Source of the DNA: Aurantimonas coralicida_A
Lineage (GTDB): Bacteria > Pseudomonadota > Alphaproteobacteria > Rhizobiales > Rhizobiaceae
Assembly: GCF_036016755.1 (NCBI RefSeq)
Contig: NZ_JAYXIH010000020.1
Location: 15,456-79,455 of the forward strand
Direction: 5' to 3'
Length of the DNA: 64,000 nucleotides
Numbering within the stretch: the stretch's first letter is position 1; the number at the start of each line of letters is the position of its first letter. Positions 42,082 to 51,162 of this stretch are shown here, piece by piece. A program made the translations under genes and the position numbers. Under the pieces are notes generated by a model. That model did not search any database. It saw only the letters and a list, made by a program, of their open reading frames with translations, and was not told the DNA's origin.

Positions 42082-42555
42082 TCACAACTCGCGCGCCACC
42101 TCCTCGAGCTGTTGGGCACATTGACCCCAGCCCTCGTGAAAACCCATCTCCTCGTGGGCCTTGCGGTCGGCGGCCGACCAGTGCCGAGCTGTGGCGGTGT
42201 AGCGCGTCTTCCCGTCCTCATCCTCGAAGGTAAGGGTGACCGTCATGAACGGCTTGTCGGATGGCACCCAAGCGCTGGTATAGGCATCGGTGAACACCAG
42301 ACGCTCATTCTTTACGACCTCGAGATAGACGCCCGGATTGGGATAGTCCTTGCCCTCCGGGCTCCTCATTGTGACGAGGCTGGAGCCACCGGGCCGAACG
42401 TCGAGTTCGGCGCGCGGCGTCGTCCAGGGCTTCGGCGCAAACCATCGTGTCAAAAGCTCCGGCTCGGTCCAGGCCCGGTACACCTTGTCGCGCGGAGCGT
42501 CGATCAGGCGGGTCAGAACCAGTTGGCGATCGTTGTTTCCGGCATTCTGGGTCAT
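42082..42555 (-). CDS. SRPBCC / AHSA1-like domain protein
   Basis: 157 residues. LTRLIDAPRDKVYRAWTEPELLTRWFAPKPWT is the AHSA1-type START-fold opening, and GFHEGWGQCAQQLEEVA is its closing helix. These proteins bind hydrophobic ligands or act on unknown substrates. The start overlaps the TetR stop by 4 bases (ATGA), so the two are co-translated. Confidence 0.88.
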   Translation of the reverse strand: MTQNAGNNDRQLVLTRLIDAPRDKVYRAWTEPELLTRWFAPKPWTTPRAELDVRPGGSSLVTMRSPEGKDYPNPGVYLEVVKNERLVFTDAYTSAWVPSDKPFMTVTLTFEDEDGKTRYTATARHWSAADRKAHEEMGFHEGWGQCAQQLEEVAREL

Positions 42556-43178
42556 GTTTCGCTTCCTCCTTGTGGGTGTTTGAACAGCATTTCGAGATAT
42601 CGCCGCAGATGGTCGAGGCTCTCGACCGCCACCTTCGGGCCGCCCGTCGCTTTGGCCAGGAGCAGCGCGCCCTGGACGACCACCTGGGTGTGCAACGCAA
42701 GACTCTCGGCGGTCCATTCCGCCGCGATGCCGCGCTCGCGCATCGCCTCGGCGATGTCGGCCTCCAGAACCTTGGCATGGCCGACGATGCTCGACTCGCA
42801 GGCGTCGCGGATCGCCGGATAGGTGGCGAAAGTCTCCTGCACCATGGTGCCGACCAGACAGGTGTATTCGGGCAACTCGCCCCGCAGGATCGCCTTGCGA
42901 AAATCCACATAGCCCAGCAGCCGGTCGAGCGGGTCGGACAGTTCGCGATACGGCGCGGCCTCGAAGAACGCGCCGGTCATCATCGACCAGTGGTCGGCGG
43001 CGGCGATCGCGAGGTCTTCCTTGGTCTTGAAGTGATGGAAAAAGGCGCCCTTGGTCACCCCCGCCGATCGGCAGATGTCGTCCACTGTCGTGGCCGAGTA
43101 CCCCTTGCCACGAATGACCGCCAGCGAGGCCTCCAGAAGCTTGCCTCTCGCGCCGGTGGGGATGTCGGTTGATGCCAT
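42552..43178 (-). CDS. TetR family transcriptional regulator
   Basis: 208 residues from the ATG at 43178, which follows AGGAGAG. The N-terminal helix-turn-helix (ARGKLLEASLAVIRGKGYSATTVDDICRSAGVTKGAFFHHFKTKEDL, residues 9-56) is unmistakable. The C-terminal domain has the TetR_C type of the AcuR/YfiR-like group. It heads an operon of SRPBCC, VOC, DUF899, PhnB and DUF1428 genes, and a palindrome 22 bases upstream is its probable operator. Confidence 0.93.
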   Translation of the reverse strand: MASTDIPTGARGKLLEASLAVIRGKGYSATTVDDICRSAGVTKGAFFHHFKTKEDLAIAAADHWSMMTGAFFEAAPYRELSDPLDRLLGYVDFRKAILRGELPEYTCLVGTMVQETFATYPAIRDACESSIVGHAKVLEADIAEAMRERGIAAEWTAESLALHTQVVVQGALLLAKATGGPKVAVESLDHLRRYLEMLFKHPQGGSET

Positions 43179-43200
43179 CAAATCTCTCCTTACCAATTTA

Positions 43201-43220
43201 CATACCAACCAGTTGGTATG
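43201..43220. promoter_or_regulatory. TetR operator palindrome
   Basis: CATACCAACCAGTTGGTATG, a palindrome (arms CATACCAAC/GTTGGTATG) that extends by one A/T pair on each side. The motif TACCAACnnGTTGGTA is typical of TetR-family sites for this type of repressor. It lies 22 bases before the regulator start. Confidence 0.75.
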
Positions 43221-43221
43221 T

Positions 43222-43499
43222 TGTCGAGACGGTTTTTCGCTTTAGCGTTTTTTTCCAGTTTGACAGATAGCGAGCGGGGCCGCTCTCATACGAGGTGCGG
43301 TTGGCAAGGGCGCTGGCGGTGGTGGGCGGTTCCCTCTGTCAGACAGCAGCATGCAGGAGGCCGAGACGACGCGGGATGCGATCAGGCCTCCAGCGGCCGT
43401 TCCGATTGCTGCGTTCACTGAAATGAATTGGTCGCCGGCGGCCCGATGGCGCACTATCGCGGCGGGCGGTTATCGCCTCCGGCCAAGGGCAGTCTTTCG
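43222..43499. other. Intergenic region between TetR and GST
   Basis: About 280 bases between divergent genes. It contains a T-rich stretch (43232-43258) and a TTGACA (43260) on the plus strand without a good -10. No gene is supported. Confidence 0.4.
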
Positions 43500-44117
43500 A
43501 TGATCACCATTCACGGCATGCAGGACTCGGGCAATTGCTACAAGCCGCGGCTGCTGATGGCTTTGCTCGGGAAACCGTTTCACCATGTCGAGGTCGACTC
43601 CCTCGACGGCTCGACGCGGCGGCCGGCGTTTCTCGCTCTCAACCCCATTGCCAAGGTGCCGGTGCTGGAGTTGGAGGACGGGCGGACGCTGCCGGAATCC
43701 AACGCGATCCTGGCCTATCTTGGCGAGGGCAGCGCATTCGTCCCCGCCGACCCATTCGAGCGCGCAACAATGCTGTCCTGGATGTTCTTCGAGCAATACA
43801 GCCACGAACCCAACGTCGCCGTACGGCACTCGCTGCTCGTCTATCCCAGCCGCAAGGCTCAGGCTACGCCCGAACGGTTGGCGGAGACGCTCGACGGCGG
43901 CAACAAGGCCCTCGCCGTCATGGAAACAGCACTGACGCGATCCAACTGGCTGGTCGGCGATGCGCCTACGCTCGCCGACATCGCGCTTTACGCCTATACC
44001 CATGTGGCCGACCAGGGCGGCTTCGACCTCGCCGCCTATCCCGGCATTCGCGCCTGGCTCAGCCGGATCGAGGCGCTGCCCGGCTACCAGCCGATGACCT
44101 GGCTGCCCGGGACCTGA
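43500..44117 (+). CDS. Glutathione S-transferase
   Basis: 205 residues. The N-terminal thioredoxin-like domain starts MITIHGMQDSGNCYKPRLLMALLG and has the cis-proline and glutathione-binding NPIAKVPVLELEDGRTLPESNAILAYL (spans 48-74). The all-helical C-terminal domain contains WLVGDAPTLADIALYAY, the N-capping box of GSTs. The ATG at 43500 fits the family start. Divergent from the TetR operon, so it may belong to the same response. Confidence 0.92.
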   Translation: MITIHGMQDSGNCYKPRLLMALLGKPFHHVEVDSLDGSTRRPAFLALNPIAKVPVLELEDGRTLPESNAILAYLGEGSAFVPADPFERATMLSWMFFEQYSHEPNVAVRHSLLVYPSRKAQATPERLAETLDGGNKALAVMETALTRSNWLVGDAPTLADIALYAYTHVADQGGFDLAAYPGIRAWLSRIEALPGYQPMTWLPGT

Positions 44118-44169
44118 ATGGCGCGTCCCCGTCGCGCGCTCCGCCTCCCGTTCGCAGCGAAAGCCCGTC

Positions 44170-44667
44170 ATGAAATTTCTGCTTCGCTTCGCCCTGATCC
44201 TCGTTGCCATACTCCTCCTGGGTATCGGTGGCTTCTTCCTGGCCGGCCCCGAGCGGGTCTGGGAACTGTTTGGCGCCCCGGCCGACCAGGGCGCCGTCGA
44301 CTTCTCGGCGCTCATTCGCAGTCCGACCCCGAACGACGCCCTCGCCTGTTCGCCGGGCGCCTGCGACGGCGAGATCGACGCAGCGCTGCCCCTTTACGAG
44401 GACGCGCCGACGGCACTGCTCGACCGCCTCGACGCCATCGTTCTTGTCGATCCGGACGTCGCGCGGGTCGATGACGGCGGTCGGCCGGACTACCGCCGCT
44501 ATGTCGCGCGCACGCCCTTGCTGCGCTTTCCCGACACGATCGATGCGCAAGCCCTTCCGGGCGACGACGGCACCCGGTTGCGGCTCTATTCGCGCTCGCT
44601 GGTCGGCAAGAGCGATCTCGGCGCCAATGCCGAGCGGCTGAACGCCTGGGCGGGCTTTCTGCAATAA
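44170..44667 (+). CDS. DUF1499 family membrane-anchored protein
   Basis: 165 residues. A single N-terminal hydrophobic segment (residues 4-26) may be a signal anchor. The body shows VDFSALIRSPTPNDALACSPGAC, LPLYEDAPTALLDRLDAI and RLYSRSLVGKSDLGANAERLNAWAGFL, which match DUF1499. Function unknown. 52 bases after the GST gene, probably co-transcribed. Confidence 0.8.
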   Translation: MKFLLRFALILVAILLLGIGGFFLAGPERVWELFGAPADQGAVDFSALIRSPTPNDALACSPGACDGEIDAALPLYEDAPTALLDRLDAIVLVDPDVARVDDGGRPDYRRYVARTPLLRFPDTIDAQALPGDDGTRLRLYSRSLVGKSDLGANAERLNAWAGFLQ

Positions 44668-44668
44668 T

Positions 44669-44680
44669 ATTGTGCACAAT
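44669..44680. promoter_or_regulatory. GntR-type operator palindrome
   Basis: ATTGTGCACAAT is a perfect 12-base palindrome of the TTGTnnACAA form used by FCD-type GntR proteins. It lies 21 bases upstream of the TTGACA box of the next promoter. Confidence 0.5.
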
Positions 44681-44700
44681 TTTCCAGAATTTGCCTACAC

Positions 44701-44729
44701 TTGACAGCGATTTATGCCAGATGTTATCA
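44701..44729 (+). promoter_or_regulatory. Sigma-70-type promoter of the GntR-enolase-TctCBA operon
   Basis: TTGACA (44701-44706), 17 bases, TTATCA (44724-44729). It is the best promoter match of this part of the window and is followed 60 bases later by the GntR start. Confidence 0.7.
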
Positions 44730-44788
44730 GAATTGCGAACCGCTAGTCGTTATTTTTGGATTATTGCCGACAAATAGGAGTGCGCGGC

Positions 44789-45490
44789 TTGTCGAGACAA
44801 TCCGATCTTGCCGCCGGGAGGATCGAGGAACTCATCATGAGCGGTGAGTTCGCTCTGGGCGCGCATATCAACGAATTCGCGTTGTCGGCGCGGTTGGGCG
44901 TCGGCCGGGCCGCCATTCGCGAGGCATGCCACGCCCTTGTCCGGGTGGGCCTCGTCAAGATCGTTCCCAACCAGGGGGCCTTCGTCAAAGACCTGTCCCT
45001 GCTGGAAATCACCCAGATCTTTGACATTCGCTCGAGTCTCGGCCGCCTGGCAGGGCGGCAGGCGGCCCTATTGATCGACGCCGAAGGTCTTTCCCGTCTG
45101 CGCGGACTGATCCAGGAAATGGACAAGGTCGCCCTCGATCGCGACTCCGAGCGCTATGTCGCGCTGAATCTCGATTTCCACGACGCCCTCTACAAGGTCA
45201 GTCGCAACGAGCGACTTGCCGAACTCGACCGCGCGCTCGGCAAGGAGCTGCGCATCTACCGTCGCCATGGGCTCGCCTTCGGTGGCGGCCTCGCCGTCTC
45301 CAATCAGGAGCATCGCGAGATCATGACAGCCATCGAGCAGGGGGACTGCGAGATGGCCGGCGTCCATCTCGAAAAACACATCCGCAGCGGCAAGGAGCGC
45401 TTCCTGAACGCCATGTCCGCGACAGGAAAGCTGGTGCTGCAGTCCGATACGCTCGCCGCCGACCCAGCCAAAACGAAGAAGAAAGCCTGA
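44789..45490 (+). CDS. GntR family transcriptional regulator (FCD type)
   Basis: Winged helix at residues 1-70 (LGVGRAAIREACHALVRVGLVKIVPNQGAFVKDL) then an FCD domain with FHDALYKVSRNERLAELDRAL. I chose the TTG at 44789 because AGGAG sits 8 bases upstream; the frame can also begin at a TTG at 44756 without a ribosome site. It is followed 6 bases later by an enolase-superfamily dehydratase and TctCBA. The palindrome ATTGTGCACAAT upstream is its likely site. Confidence 0.88.
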   Translation: MSRQSDLAAGRIEELIMSGEFALGAHINEFALSARLGVGRAAIREACHALVRVGLVKIVPNQGAFVKDLSLLEITQIFDIRSSLGRLAGRQAALLIDAEGLSRLRGLIQEMDKVALDRDSERYVALNLDFHDALYKVSRNERLAELDRALGKELRIYRRHGLAFGGGLAVSNQEHREIMTAIEQGDCEMAGVHLEKHIRSGKERFLNAMSATGKLVLQSDTLAADPAKTKKKA

Positions 45491-45496
45491 TCACCG

Positions 45497-46675
45497 ATGA
45501 AGATTACCAAAGTCGAATGTCTGACCGTCCACCCGGGTTGGCGCAAGAACCTGATTTTCGTGAGGGTCGAGACCGACGCGGGCATCGTCGGCTGGGGAGA
45601 AGCCTATAGTCAATACGACAGGGACCGCGCCATAGCGGCCCAAGTGGAAGAACTCGGCCGCTATGTGGTCGGTCGGGACCCGTTCCAGATCCGCCATATC
45701 TGTCAGGTCGCCTTCGACGATTACGCCCAACGTCGCGCCTCGCTGGAGTTCCACTGCGCCGTGTCGGGCATCGAACAGGCCCTCTGGGACATCGTCGGCA
45801 AGGCGACGGAGCAACCCGTCTACAACCTACTGGGCGGCAAGACCCGCGAGCGCATCCGCGTCTATGCCAATGGCTGGGGCTATAAGCTGCAAGAGGTAGC
45901 CGATTATGCTCGTGCAGCCGAAAAGGTGGTCGAAAGCGGCTTCACGGCGCTGAAGCTCGACCCGCTGCCTCGACCATGGCGCACCTTCATTCCGAGGCAG
46001 CACATTCGTCAATCGGTGAACATCATACGCGGGATCCGCGATGCGGTCGGTCCCGACGTGGACATTTTGCTCGACATTCATCGTCGGCTCGCGCCGATGC
46101 ATGCCATCGAACTGGCCAATGCCCTCGCTGAATTCGAACCGTATTGGTTCGAGGAGCCTTGCCAATCGGAGAACATCCAGGCGCTCGCGGAAGTCCGGGC
46201 CAGTTCGCCAATCCCGACCGTGACCGGCGAAGCTCTCTACGGTCGGGCCGGCTTCCGGCCGGTACTTCGAGAGCGTGCCGTCGACATCATCAACCCCGAT
46301 GTCGCCAATTGCGGCGGGATCTTGGAATTGATGTACATCGCGGCCGCCGCGGAAACGGAGATGATCGCCTGTTCGCCCCATAACTACAATTCGACGACGC
46401 TGGCGCTTTCGGCCACCGTGCATGCCTCGGCCTGCATGCCGAACTTCATTATCACCGAATATTTCATTCCGTTCGAGGAACTCGGCGCGAAGCTCTGTCG
46501 CAATCCGCTCAAGCCGGTTGACGGTTACATCACCCTTCCGGACGGGCCCGGCTTGGGTCTCGACGTCAATGAGGAGGCGGTTCGCTCGATGCCCGGCAAA
46601 CCTTTCCCCAAGCGCGACCTGCCGCTGCCGGAGAACGAAGGGCCGCGCAACGCCGCAATGTCGAAGGCATTCTGA
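45497..46675 (+). CDS. Mandelate racemase/enolase superfamily sugar-acid dehydratase
   Basis: 392 residues. The N-terminal cap ends near 115 (GIVGWGEAYSQYDRDRAI), then the barrel shows KLDP (catalytic Lys), DIHRRL with the metal Asp, EEP, GEALYG and SPHNYNST. The His in DIHRR and the pattern are close to D-galactonate-type dehydratases of the superfamily. Metal ligands are at the ends of the third to fifth strands. With the GntR protein and a TctCBA transporter it forms a catabolic operon for a hexonate or similar acid. Confidence 0.88.
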   Translation: MKITKVECLTVHPGWRKNLIFVRVETDAGIVGWGEAYSQYDRDRAIAAQVEELGRYVVGRDPFQIRHICQVAFDDYAQRRASLEFHCAVSGIEQALWDIVGKATEQPVYNLLGGKTRERIRVYANGWGYKLQEVADYARAAEKVVESGFTALKLDPLPRPWRTFIPRQHIRQSVNIIRGIRDAVGPDVDILLDIHRRLAPMHAIELANALAEFEPYWFEEPCQSENIQALAEVRASSPIPTVTGEALYGRAGFRPVLRERAVDIINPDVANCGGILELMYIAAAAETEMIACSPHNYNSTTLALSATVHASACMPNFIITEYFIPFEELGAKLCRNPLKPVDGYITLPDGPGLGLDVNEEAVRSMPGKPFPKRDLPLPENEGPRNAAMSKAF

Positions 46676-46685
46676 GGAGGAAAAA

Positions 46686-47651
46686 ATGCAAGCTATGAAA
46701 ACACTTATCGCTGCCGCGTCGCTGTCGATCATGGCGCTGGTCCAGGCGCCTGTCGCCCAGGCCCAAGCCTATCCCGAAAACGATATTCGCTTCGTCGTCT
46801 GGTCATCTGCGGGCTCACCGCTCGACACGATGATGCGTCAGCTCGGCCGTCAACTGAGCGAGGAGCTTGGCGTCGAAGTGCCGGTCGAAAATCGCAAAGG
46901 CGGCTCGGGCGCAGTCGCCATGTCTTACGTCATGACCCAGCCTGCCGACGGTTATACGGTGCTCTCGACGACGGCGAGCATGACGTTCACGATGGCCAAG
47001 GGCAAAATTCCGTTCACGCCAGACAACTTCACCGTGCTGCGTGCCTTGCAGGCAGAACCGTCGGCCGTCGCGGTGCGCGCCGACAGCGACCTGCGGGACA
47101 TGAAGGACTTCGTCAAATACCTGCAGGAAAATCCCAACGGCCTGAGGATCGGCGGTTACGCGTCCGCCGGATTCCACCAGTTCGTCTTCTATCGCCTCCA
47201 GCAAGAAGCCGATTTCGAGGCGGCATGGGTACCTTTCGACGGCGGCAACGAAGCAGCCATTGCCTTGCTCGGCGGGCATATCGACGCCGCGGTTCTGACT
47301 CCGAGTTCGGCCAAGGCCCAACTTGCGAACGGCGACTTCCGGCTGCTCGGAATCTCCACCGAGAGCAGCGACCGGTATTTCCCCGACACTCCGACTTTCA
47401 AGGAACAGGGATATGACGTCGTGGAATCGATCTGGCGCGGTGTGATGGTGCGCGAAGGAACGCCTCAGGAAGCGATCGACCGGCTGATCGCGGCGATCGC
47501 GGCCGTCGAGGAAACCACGGCATGGCAGGAGTTCATGGAGAAGAACATGCAGTCCTCCCTCGACCTCGATCAGGAGGAAATGCAGATACAGGTGCGCAAG
47601 GAGGTCGAATCCCGCCGCGCCTTCCTCGAGGAAAACGGATTCGCCAATTGA
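46686..47651 (+). CDS. tctC: Tripartite tricarboxylate transporter receptor (TctC/Bug family)
   Basis: 321 residues with a signal peptide (cleaved near AQAQA, residue 27). IRFVVWSSAGSPLDTMMRQLGRQLSEELG and VEVPVENRKGGSGAVAMSYVM are typical of Bug receptors, whose ligand lies between two lobes. SGAVA replaces the usual GxxG. The start follows GAGGAGG. It precedes tctB and tctA in the usual order. Confidence 0.92.
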   Translation: MQAMKTLIAAASLSIMALVQAPVAQAQAYPENDIRFVVWSSAGSPLDTMMRQLGRQLSEELGVEVPVENRKGGSGAVAMSYVMTQPADGYTVLSTTASMTFTMAKGKIPFTPDNFTVLRALQAEPSAVAVRADSDLRDMKDFVKYLQENPNGLRIGGYASAGFHQFVFYRLQQEADFEAAWVPFDGGNEAAIALLGGHIDAAVLTPSSAKAQLANGDFRLLGISTESSDRYFPDTPTFKEQGYDVVESIWRGVMVREGTPQEAIDRLIAAIAAVEETTAWQEFMEKNMQSSLDLDQEEMQIQVRKEVESRRAFLEENGFAN

Positions 47652-48121
47652 GCGATCCAGCCTATGAACAGCATGAGCGCCGCGGGCCGGCGCTCATGCG
47701 GTACGGGACAATCGGGACCGCACTGGTGCTGATCGTCGTGGCGATCACCATGATCGTCGTTGCGGGCAATTATCCGAAACCCACCACGTTGGGATCACCG
47801 GGACCGGCGCGGCTGCCGATCATCTTCGGAACCCTTCTCGTGATCCTCTCGGGGGGCCTGATCGCGCGCAGCTTCGTCGGCCCGCATGAGCCCGAACTGA
47901 CGCTTCAGGGCATGCCGCGTGCGCTGGCCCTGGCCGCGGGCACGGCGATCTGCATCTATCTCTGGAGCTTTCTGAATTTCCTGGTGCTTTTTATCCCGGC
48001 GACACTGCTCGGGGTGCGCCTGCTGGGCGCGGGCTGGACCGGAGCGATCATAGCGGCAATCGTCATTCCCGGCTCCGCCTACACACTCTTCGGGCTTCTG
48101 CTCAACGTTCCCTTCCCCTAA
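47648..48121 (+). CDS. tctB: Tripartite tricarboxylate transporter small subunit (TctB)
   Basis: Four hydrophobic helices (IGTALVLIVVAITMIVV, LPIIFGTLLVILSGGLI, ALALAAGTAICIYLW, and the last half). The TTG at 47648 overlaps the tctC stop; the ATG at 47696 would give a 141-residue protein. Either is possible. Couples the receptor to the large subunit. Confidence 0.85.
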   Translation: MSDPAYEQHERRGPALMRYGTIGTALVLIVVAITMIVVAGNYPKPTTLGSPGPARLPIIFGTLLVILSGGLIARSFVGPHEPELTLQGMPRALALAAGTAICIYLWSFLNFLVLFIPATLLGVRLLGAGWTGAIIAAIVIPGSAYTLFGLLLNVPFP

Positions 48122-48142
48122 CCCTCGGCCGGATCGAACATC

Positions 48143-49633
48143 ATGCAGAATCTACTGCTCGGCATCGAGGCCGTCTTCACGTGGCAAGGGCTGTTGGCGA
48201 TCTTCGTTGGCACCGCCCTCGGCATCGTCGTCGGAGCCCTGCCCGGTCTCGGCCCGTCTCTCGGTGTCGCGCTTCTTATTCCGGCAACGTTCAGCCTGTC
48301 GCCCTCCGTGGGCTTCAACCTCCTCGTTTCACTGTATATCGCCGCGGAATACGGAGGCTCGATATCCGCGATCCTCATCGGAACACCGGGTACGGCGGCG
48401 GCTACCGCCACCGTCGTGGACGGCTACCCGATGAACCGACAAGGCCGGGGCGCCTTGGCGCTACAGACCTCGCTTTCCGCCTCGACCTTCGGCGGCGTCG
48501 TCGGTGCAATCGCGCTGATCGTCTTTTCCCAGCCGCTCGTTGTCTTTGTGCTGCAATTCGGGCCCCCGGAATACTTCGCGTTGGGATTGTTCGGCCTGAC
48601 CCTGATCGCGAGTTTGAGCGGGGATACCATTCTGAAGGGCTTGGCGGCGGGCATCATCGGTCTCTTGCTCGCCGTGGTCGGCGTCGACCCGATCTCCGGC
48701 ACACCGCGCTACACCGGATCCTTTTTCGAACTGTATGAGGGCATCCCCTTCCTGGCCGTGCTCATCGGGGTCTTCGCGCTGGCGGAAGCTTTCACGCTGG
48801 CGGAACGGGATGACACCCGCAAGGAAGCCCGCATCAGCGACTCCGGCGAGAAGCTTGGATTGCGCGGAGCGGCTTCGATGCTCCCGACATTCTTGCGCGG
48901 CTCGGCGATCGGTACCGTCATCGGCGCGATCCCGGGCGCCGGAGCCAACATCGCCGGTTGGCTCGCCTATGATCAGGAACGCCGTTGGTCCGATAAGCCG
49001 GAAACCTTCGGCAAGGGCCAGATCAAGGGGGTCGCGGCGCCGGAAGCAGCCAACAGCGCCTCGGTCGGCGGTGCGCTGATGCCCCTCCTCACCCTGGGTC
49101 TTCCCGGCAGTCCCACGACCGCCGTGCTGATCGGCGCGCTCATCATTCACGGGCTGCAACCCGGCCCGAGACTTTTCGCCGAGAATCCGGACGTGGTCTA
49201 CGGCCTGTTCGTGGGAATGCTGGTCGCCTTCCCGATGCTGTTCGTGCTGGGGACGGCCGCCATGCCTCTCTGGCGCAAGGTCCTCGCCCTGCCGAATTCC
49301 GTCCTTGCCGTCGGCATCGTCATGCTCTCGCTGGTCGGCACATATGCCCTGCGCAACCTGATGTTCGACGTGTGGCTGGCGCTCCTCTTCGGGATCGGCG
49401 GCTACTTCTTGAAGAAGTTGCGATTCCCGATGGCACCGCTTGTTCTGGCAATGGTGCTTGGCGCCATTGTGGAATCGAACTATGCGCGCTCCCTGATCAT
49501 GTCGCAGGGCTCACACGGAATTTTCTTCGAGCGGCCGCTCAGCATCGCCCTCATTCTGGTCGCGGCAGCGGCTCTCGTCTGGCCCCTCGTCTCGCTCGTG
49601 ATGAGGCGATGGCGGGCAGCGGGCGCGGCGTAG
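48143..49633 (+). CDS. tctA: Tripartite tricarboxylate transporter large permease (TctA)
   Basis: 496 residues with about ten membrane helices. GIVVGALPGLGPSLGVALLIPATF and GSISAILIGTPGTAAATATVVDGYPMNRQG are the classical TctA motifs; the second half repeats them as GTVIGAIPGAGANIAGWLAYDQERRWS and LTLGLPGSPTTAVLIGALIIHG. It completes the importer for the acid used by the enolase-superfamily enzyme. Confidence 0.95.
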   Translation: MQNLLLGIEAVFTWQGLLAIFVGTALGIVVGALPGLGPSLGVALLIPATFSLSPSVGFNLLVSLYIAAEYGGSISAILIGTPGTAAATATVVDGYPMNRQGRGALALQTSLSASTFGGVVGAIALIVFSQPLVVFVLQFGPPEYFALGLFGLTLIASLSGDTILKGLAAGIIGLLLAVVGVDPISGTPRYTGSFFELYEGIPFLAVLIGVFALAEAFTLAERDDTRKEARISDSGEKLGLRGAASMLPTFLRGSAIGTVIGAIPGAGANIAGWLAYDQERRWSDKPETFGKGQIKGVAAPEAANSASVGGALMPLLTLGLPGSPTTAVLIGALIIHGLQPGPRLFAENPDVVYGLFVGMLVAFPMLFVLGTAAMPLWRKVLALPNSVLAVGIVMLSLVGTYALRNLMFDVWLALLFGIGGYFLKKLRFPMAPLVLAMVLGAIVESNYARSLIMSQGSHGIFFERPLSIALILVAAAALVWPLVSLVMRRWRAAGAA

Positions 49634-49742
49634 GGCCTTACACCAACCAGGTACGTCGTCGCCCGATCGCCCGGCCCGGCCCTTGCGTCGCGCGGGTCGA
49701 GCCGCTAGCCCCAGCGCCAACCCAATTTCGCCGGTGCCGCCC

Positions 49743-50660
49743 ATGTCCCGCCTCAACGCCAACCTCCTCCTGCTGCTCGCCGGCGCCGTCTGGGGCATGG
49801 GCTTCGTCGCCCAGTCGACGGCGATGGACGATCTCGGCCCGTGGACCTTCACGGCGGCGAAATTCGCCCTGGCGACCTTATCGGTCCTGCCTTTCGCCCT
49901 GCGCGAATCCGGACGCGCCAAATCGCCGCTTCCCAGGGGAGCGCCCGCCGGCTTCGCCGCCATCGGCGTCATGCTGTTCCTTGCCGCGATCCTCCAGCAG
50001 ATCGGCATCGTCACCACCTCGGTCACCAATGCCGGCTTCCTCACCGGGCTTTATGTCGTCTTCACGCCATTCCTCGCCCTCGTCATCTTGCGCCATCGCG
50101 CCCATTGGGTGGTCTGGCCTTCGGCGATCGCGGCTTTTGGCGGCATCGTGCTGCTTGGTGGCGGAAGCGTTTCGGCACTGAATTCCGGCGACATCCTGAT
50201 GATCGTCTGCGCCGTGTTCTGGGCGCTGCAGATCCTTCTCGTCGGGATCTTCGCCGGCCCCAGCGGGCGCCCCTACACGCTGTCGGTGGTGCAGTTCGCC
50301 GTGACGACGGCGCTCGCGGCGCTCGGCGCTCTGATCCTCGAGGCGCCGTCCCTTGCCTCGCTCTTCGCCGCCTGGCCGGAGATCGTCTATGGCGGCGTGT
50401 TTGCATCGGGGTTGGCGTTCACGCTGCAGATCATCGGTCAGCGTTATACGACGGCGCCGCAGGCGGCGATCTTCCTCTCCTCCGAGGCGCTGTTCGCAGC
50501 GCTGTTCGGCGTGATCCTTTTGGGCGAACGCATCGCCGCGCTCGGCCTTCTCGGCTGCGCGCTGATCTTTGCGGCGATGCTCGCGGTCGAGCTGGTGCCG
50601 ATGTATCGTCGCCGTCCGGCCGGGCCGGCCGAACTCCCGACACCGCACGAGAACCGCTAA
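49743..50660 (+). CDS. DMT superfamily transporter (EamA family)
   Basis: 305 residues, ten helices. LLAGAVWGMGFVAQSTAMDDLGPWTFTAAKF begins the first EamA repeat and VVQFAVTTALAALGALILEAP lies in the middle. The ATG at 49743 is chosen as the standard start. Its 3-prime end (50553-50608) is nearly duplicated at 51696-51751. Confidence 0.88.
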   Translation: MSRLNANLLLLLAGAVWGMGFVAQSTAMDDLGPWTFTAAKFALATLSVLPFALRESGRAKSPLPRGAPAGFAAIGVMLFLAAILQQIGIVTTSVTNAGFLTGLYVVFTPFLALVILRHRAHWVVWPSAIAAFGGIVLLGGGSVSALNSGDILMIVCAVFWALQILLVGIFAGPSGRPYTLSVVQFAVTTALAALGALILEAPSLASLFAAWPEIVYGGVFASGLAFTLQIIGQRYTTAPQAAIFLSSEALFAALFGVILLGERIAALGLLGCALIFAAMLAVELVPMYRRRPAGPAELPTPHENR

Positions 50661-50688
50661 TCAGCGCATGCCGCCACGGCCAAGCGCT

Positions 50689-51117
50689 CTATCCAGACTT
50701 GCTTGTCGGGTTCGCGGGACTGGTTTGCGTCAGCTCGGGCCGAAAAAACAGTGCCGCCTTGAGGCTCTCGCCGATCCGGTCGGCCTTGAGATGGAAGATC
50801 GCGGCGATCTCGGGCGGGAAGCGGCGGCTCGTCGTCGCGCGCCAGATTCCCAGCCAGCGGTCGAACATCCCCGGATCAATCTCGTCAAGATGTCTGCGAT
50901 GGGCGGCGAAGGGATTGCCCTTGTAGGCGCCCGAGCCCCGCATCACCGACGACCAGAACGCCGTCAGGCGCTCCAGATGCGCCGGCCAATCGTCGATCGC
51001 CCGTTCGAAGATCGGACCGAGGACCGCGTCCTCGCGCACCAAACCGTAGAACTCGCCCAGCAATTCGCGAAGTTCGCTGTCGCTCACGGCGGGCTGCGTG
51101 TCGGACACCTGAAGCAT
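50689..51117 (-). CDS. Group III truncated haemoglobin
   Basis: 142 residues. ELRELLGEFYGLVREDAVLGPIFERAI matches the 2-on-2 globin helices, and the proximal histidine lies in AHRRHLDEIDPGMFDRWL. These proteins bind NO or O2 and are associated with nitrosative stress. It is divergent from a decayed nsrR gene with an NsrR-like operator between them. Confidence 0.87.
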   Translation of the reverse strand: MLQVSDTQPAVSDSELRELLGEFYGLVREDAVLGPIFERAIDDWPAHLERLTAFWSSVMRGSGAYKGNPFAAHRRHLDEIDPGMFDRWLGIWRATTSRRFPPEIAAIFHLKADRIGESLKAALFFRPELTQTSPANPTSKSG

Positions 51118-51162
51118 CGATTCACCTGTCGCTCTGTCGGTCGCGTCCTAACACGCTGGACT

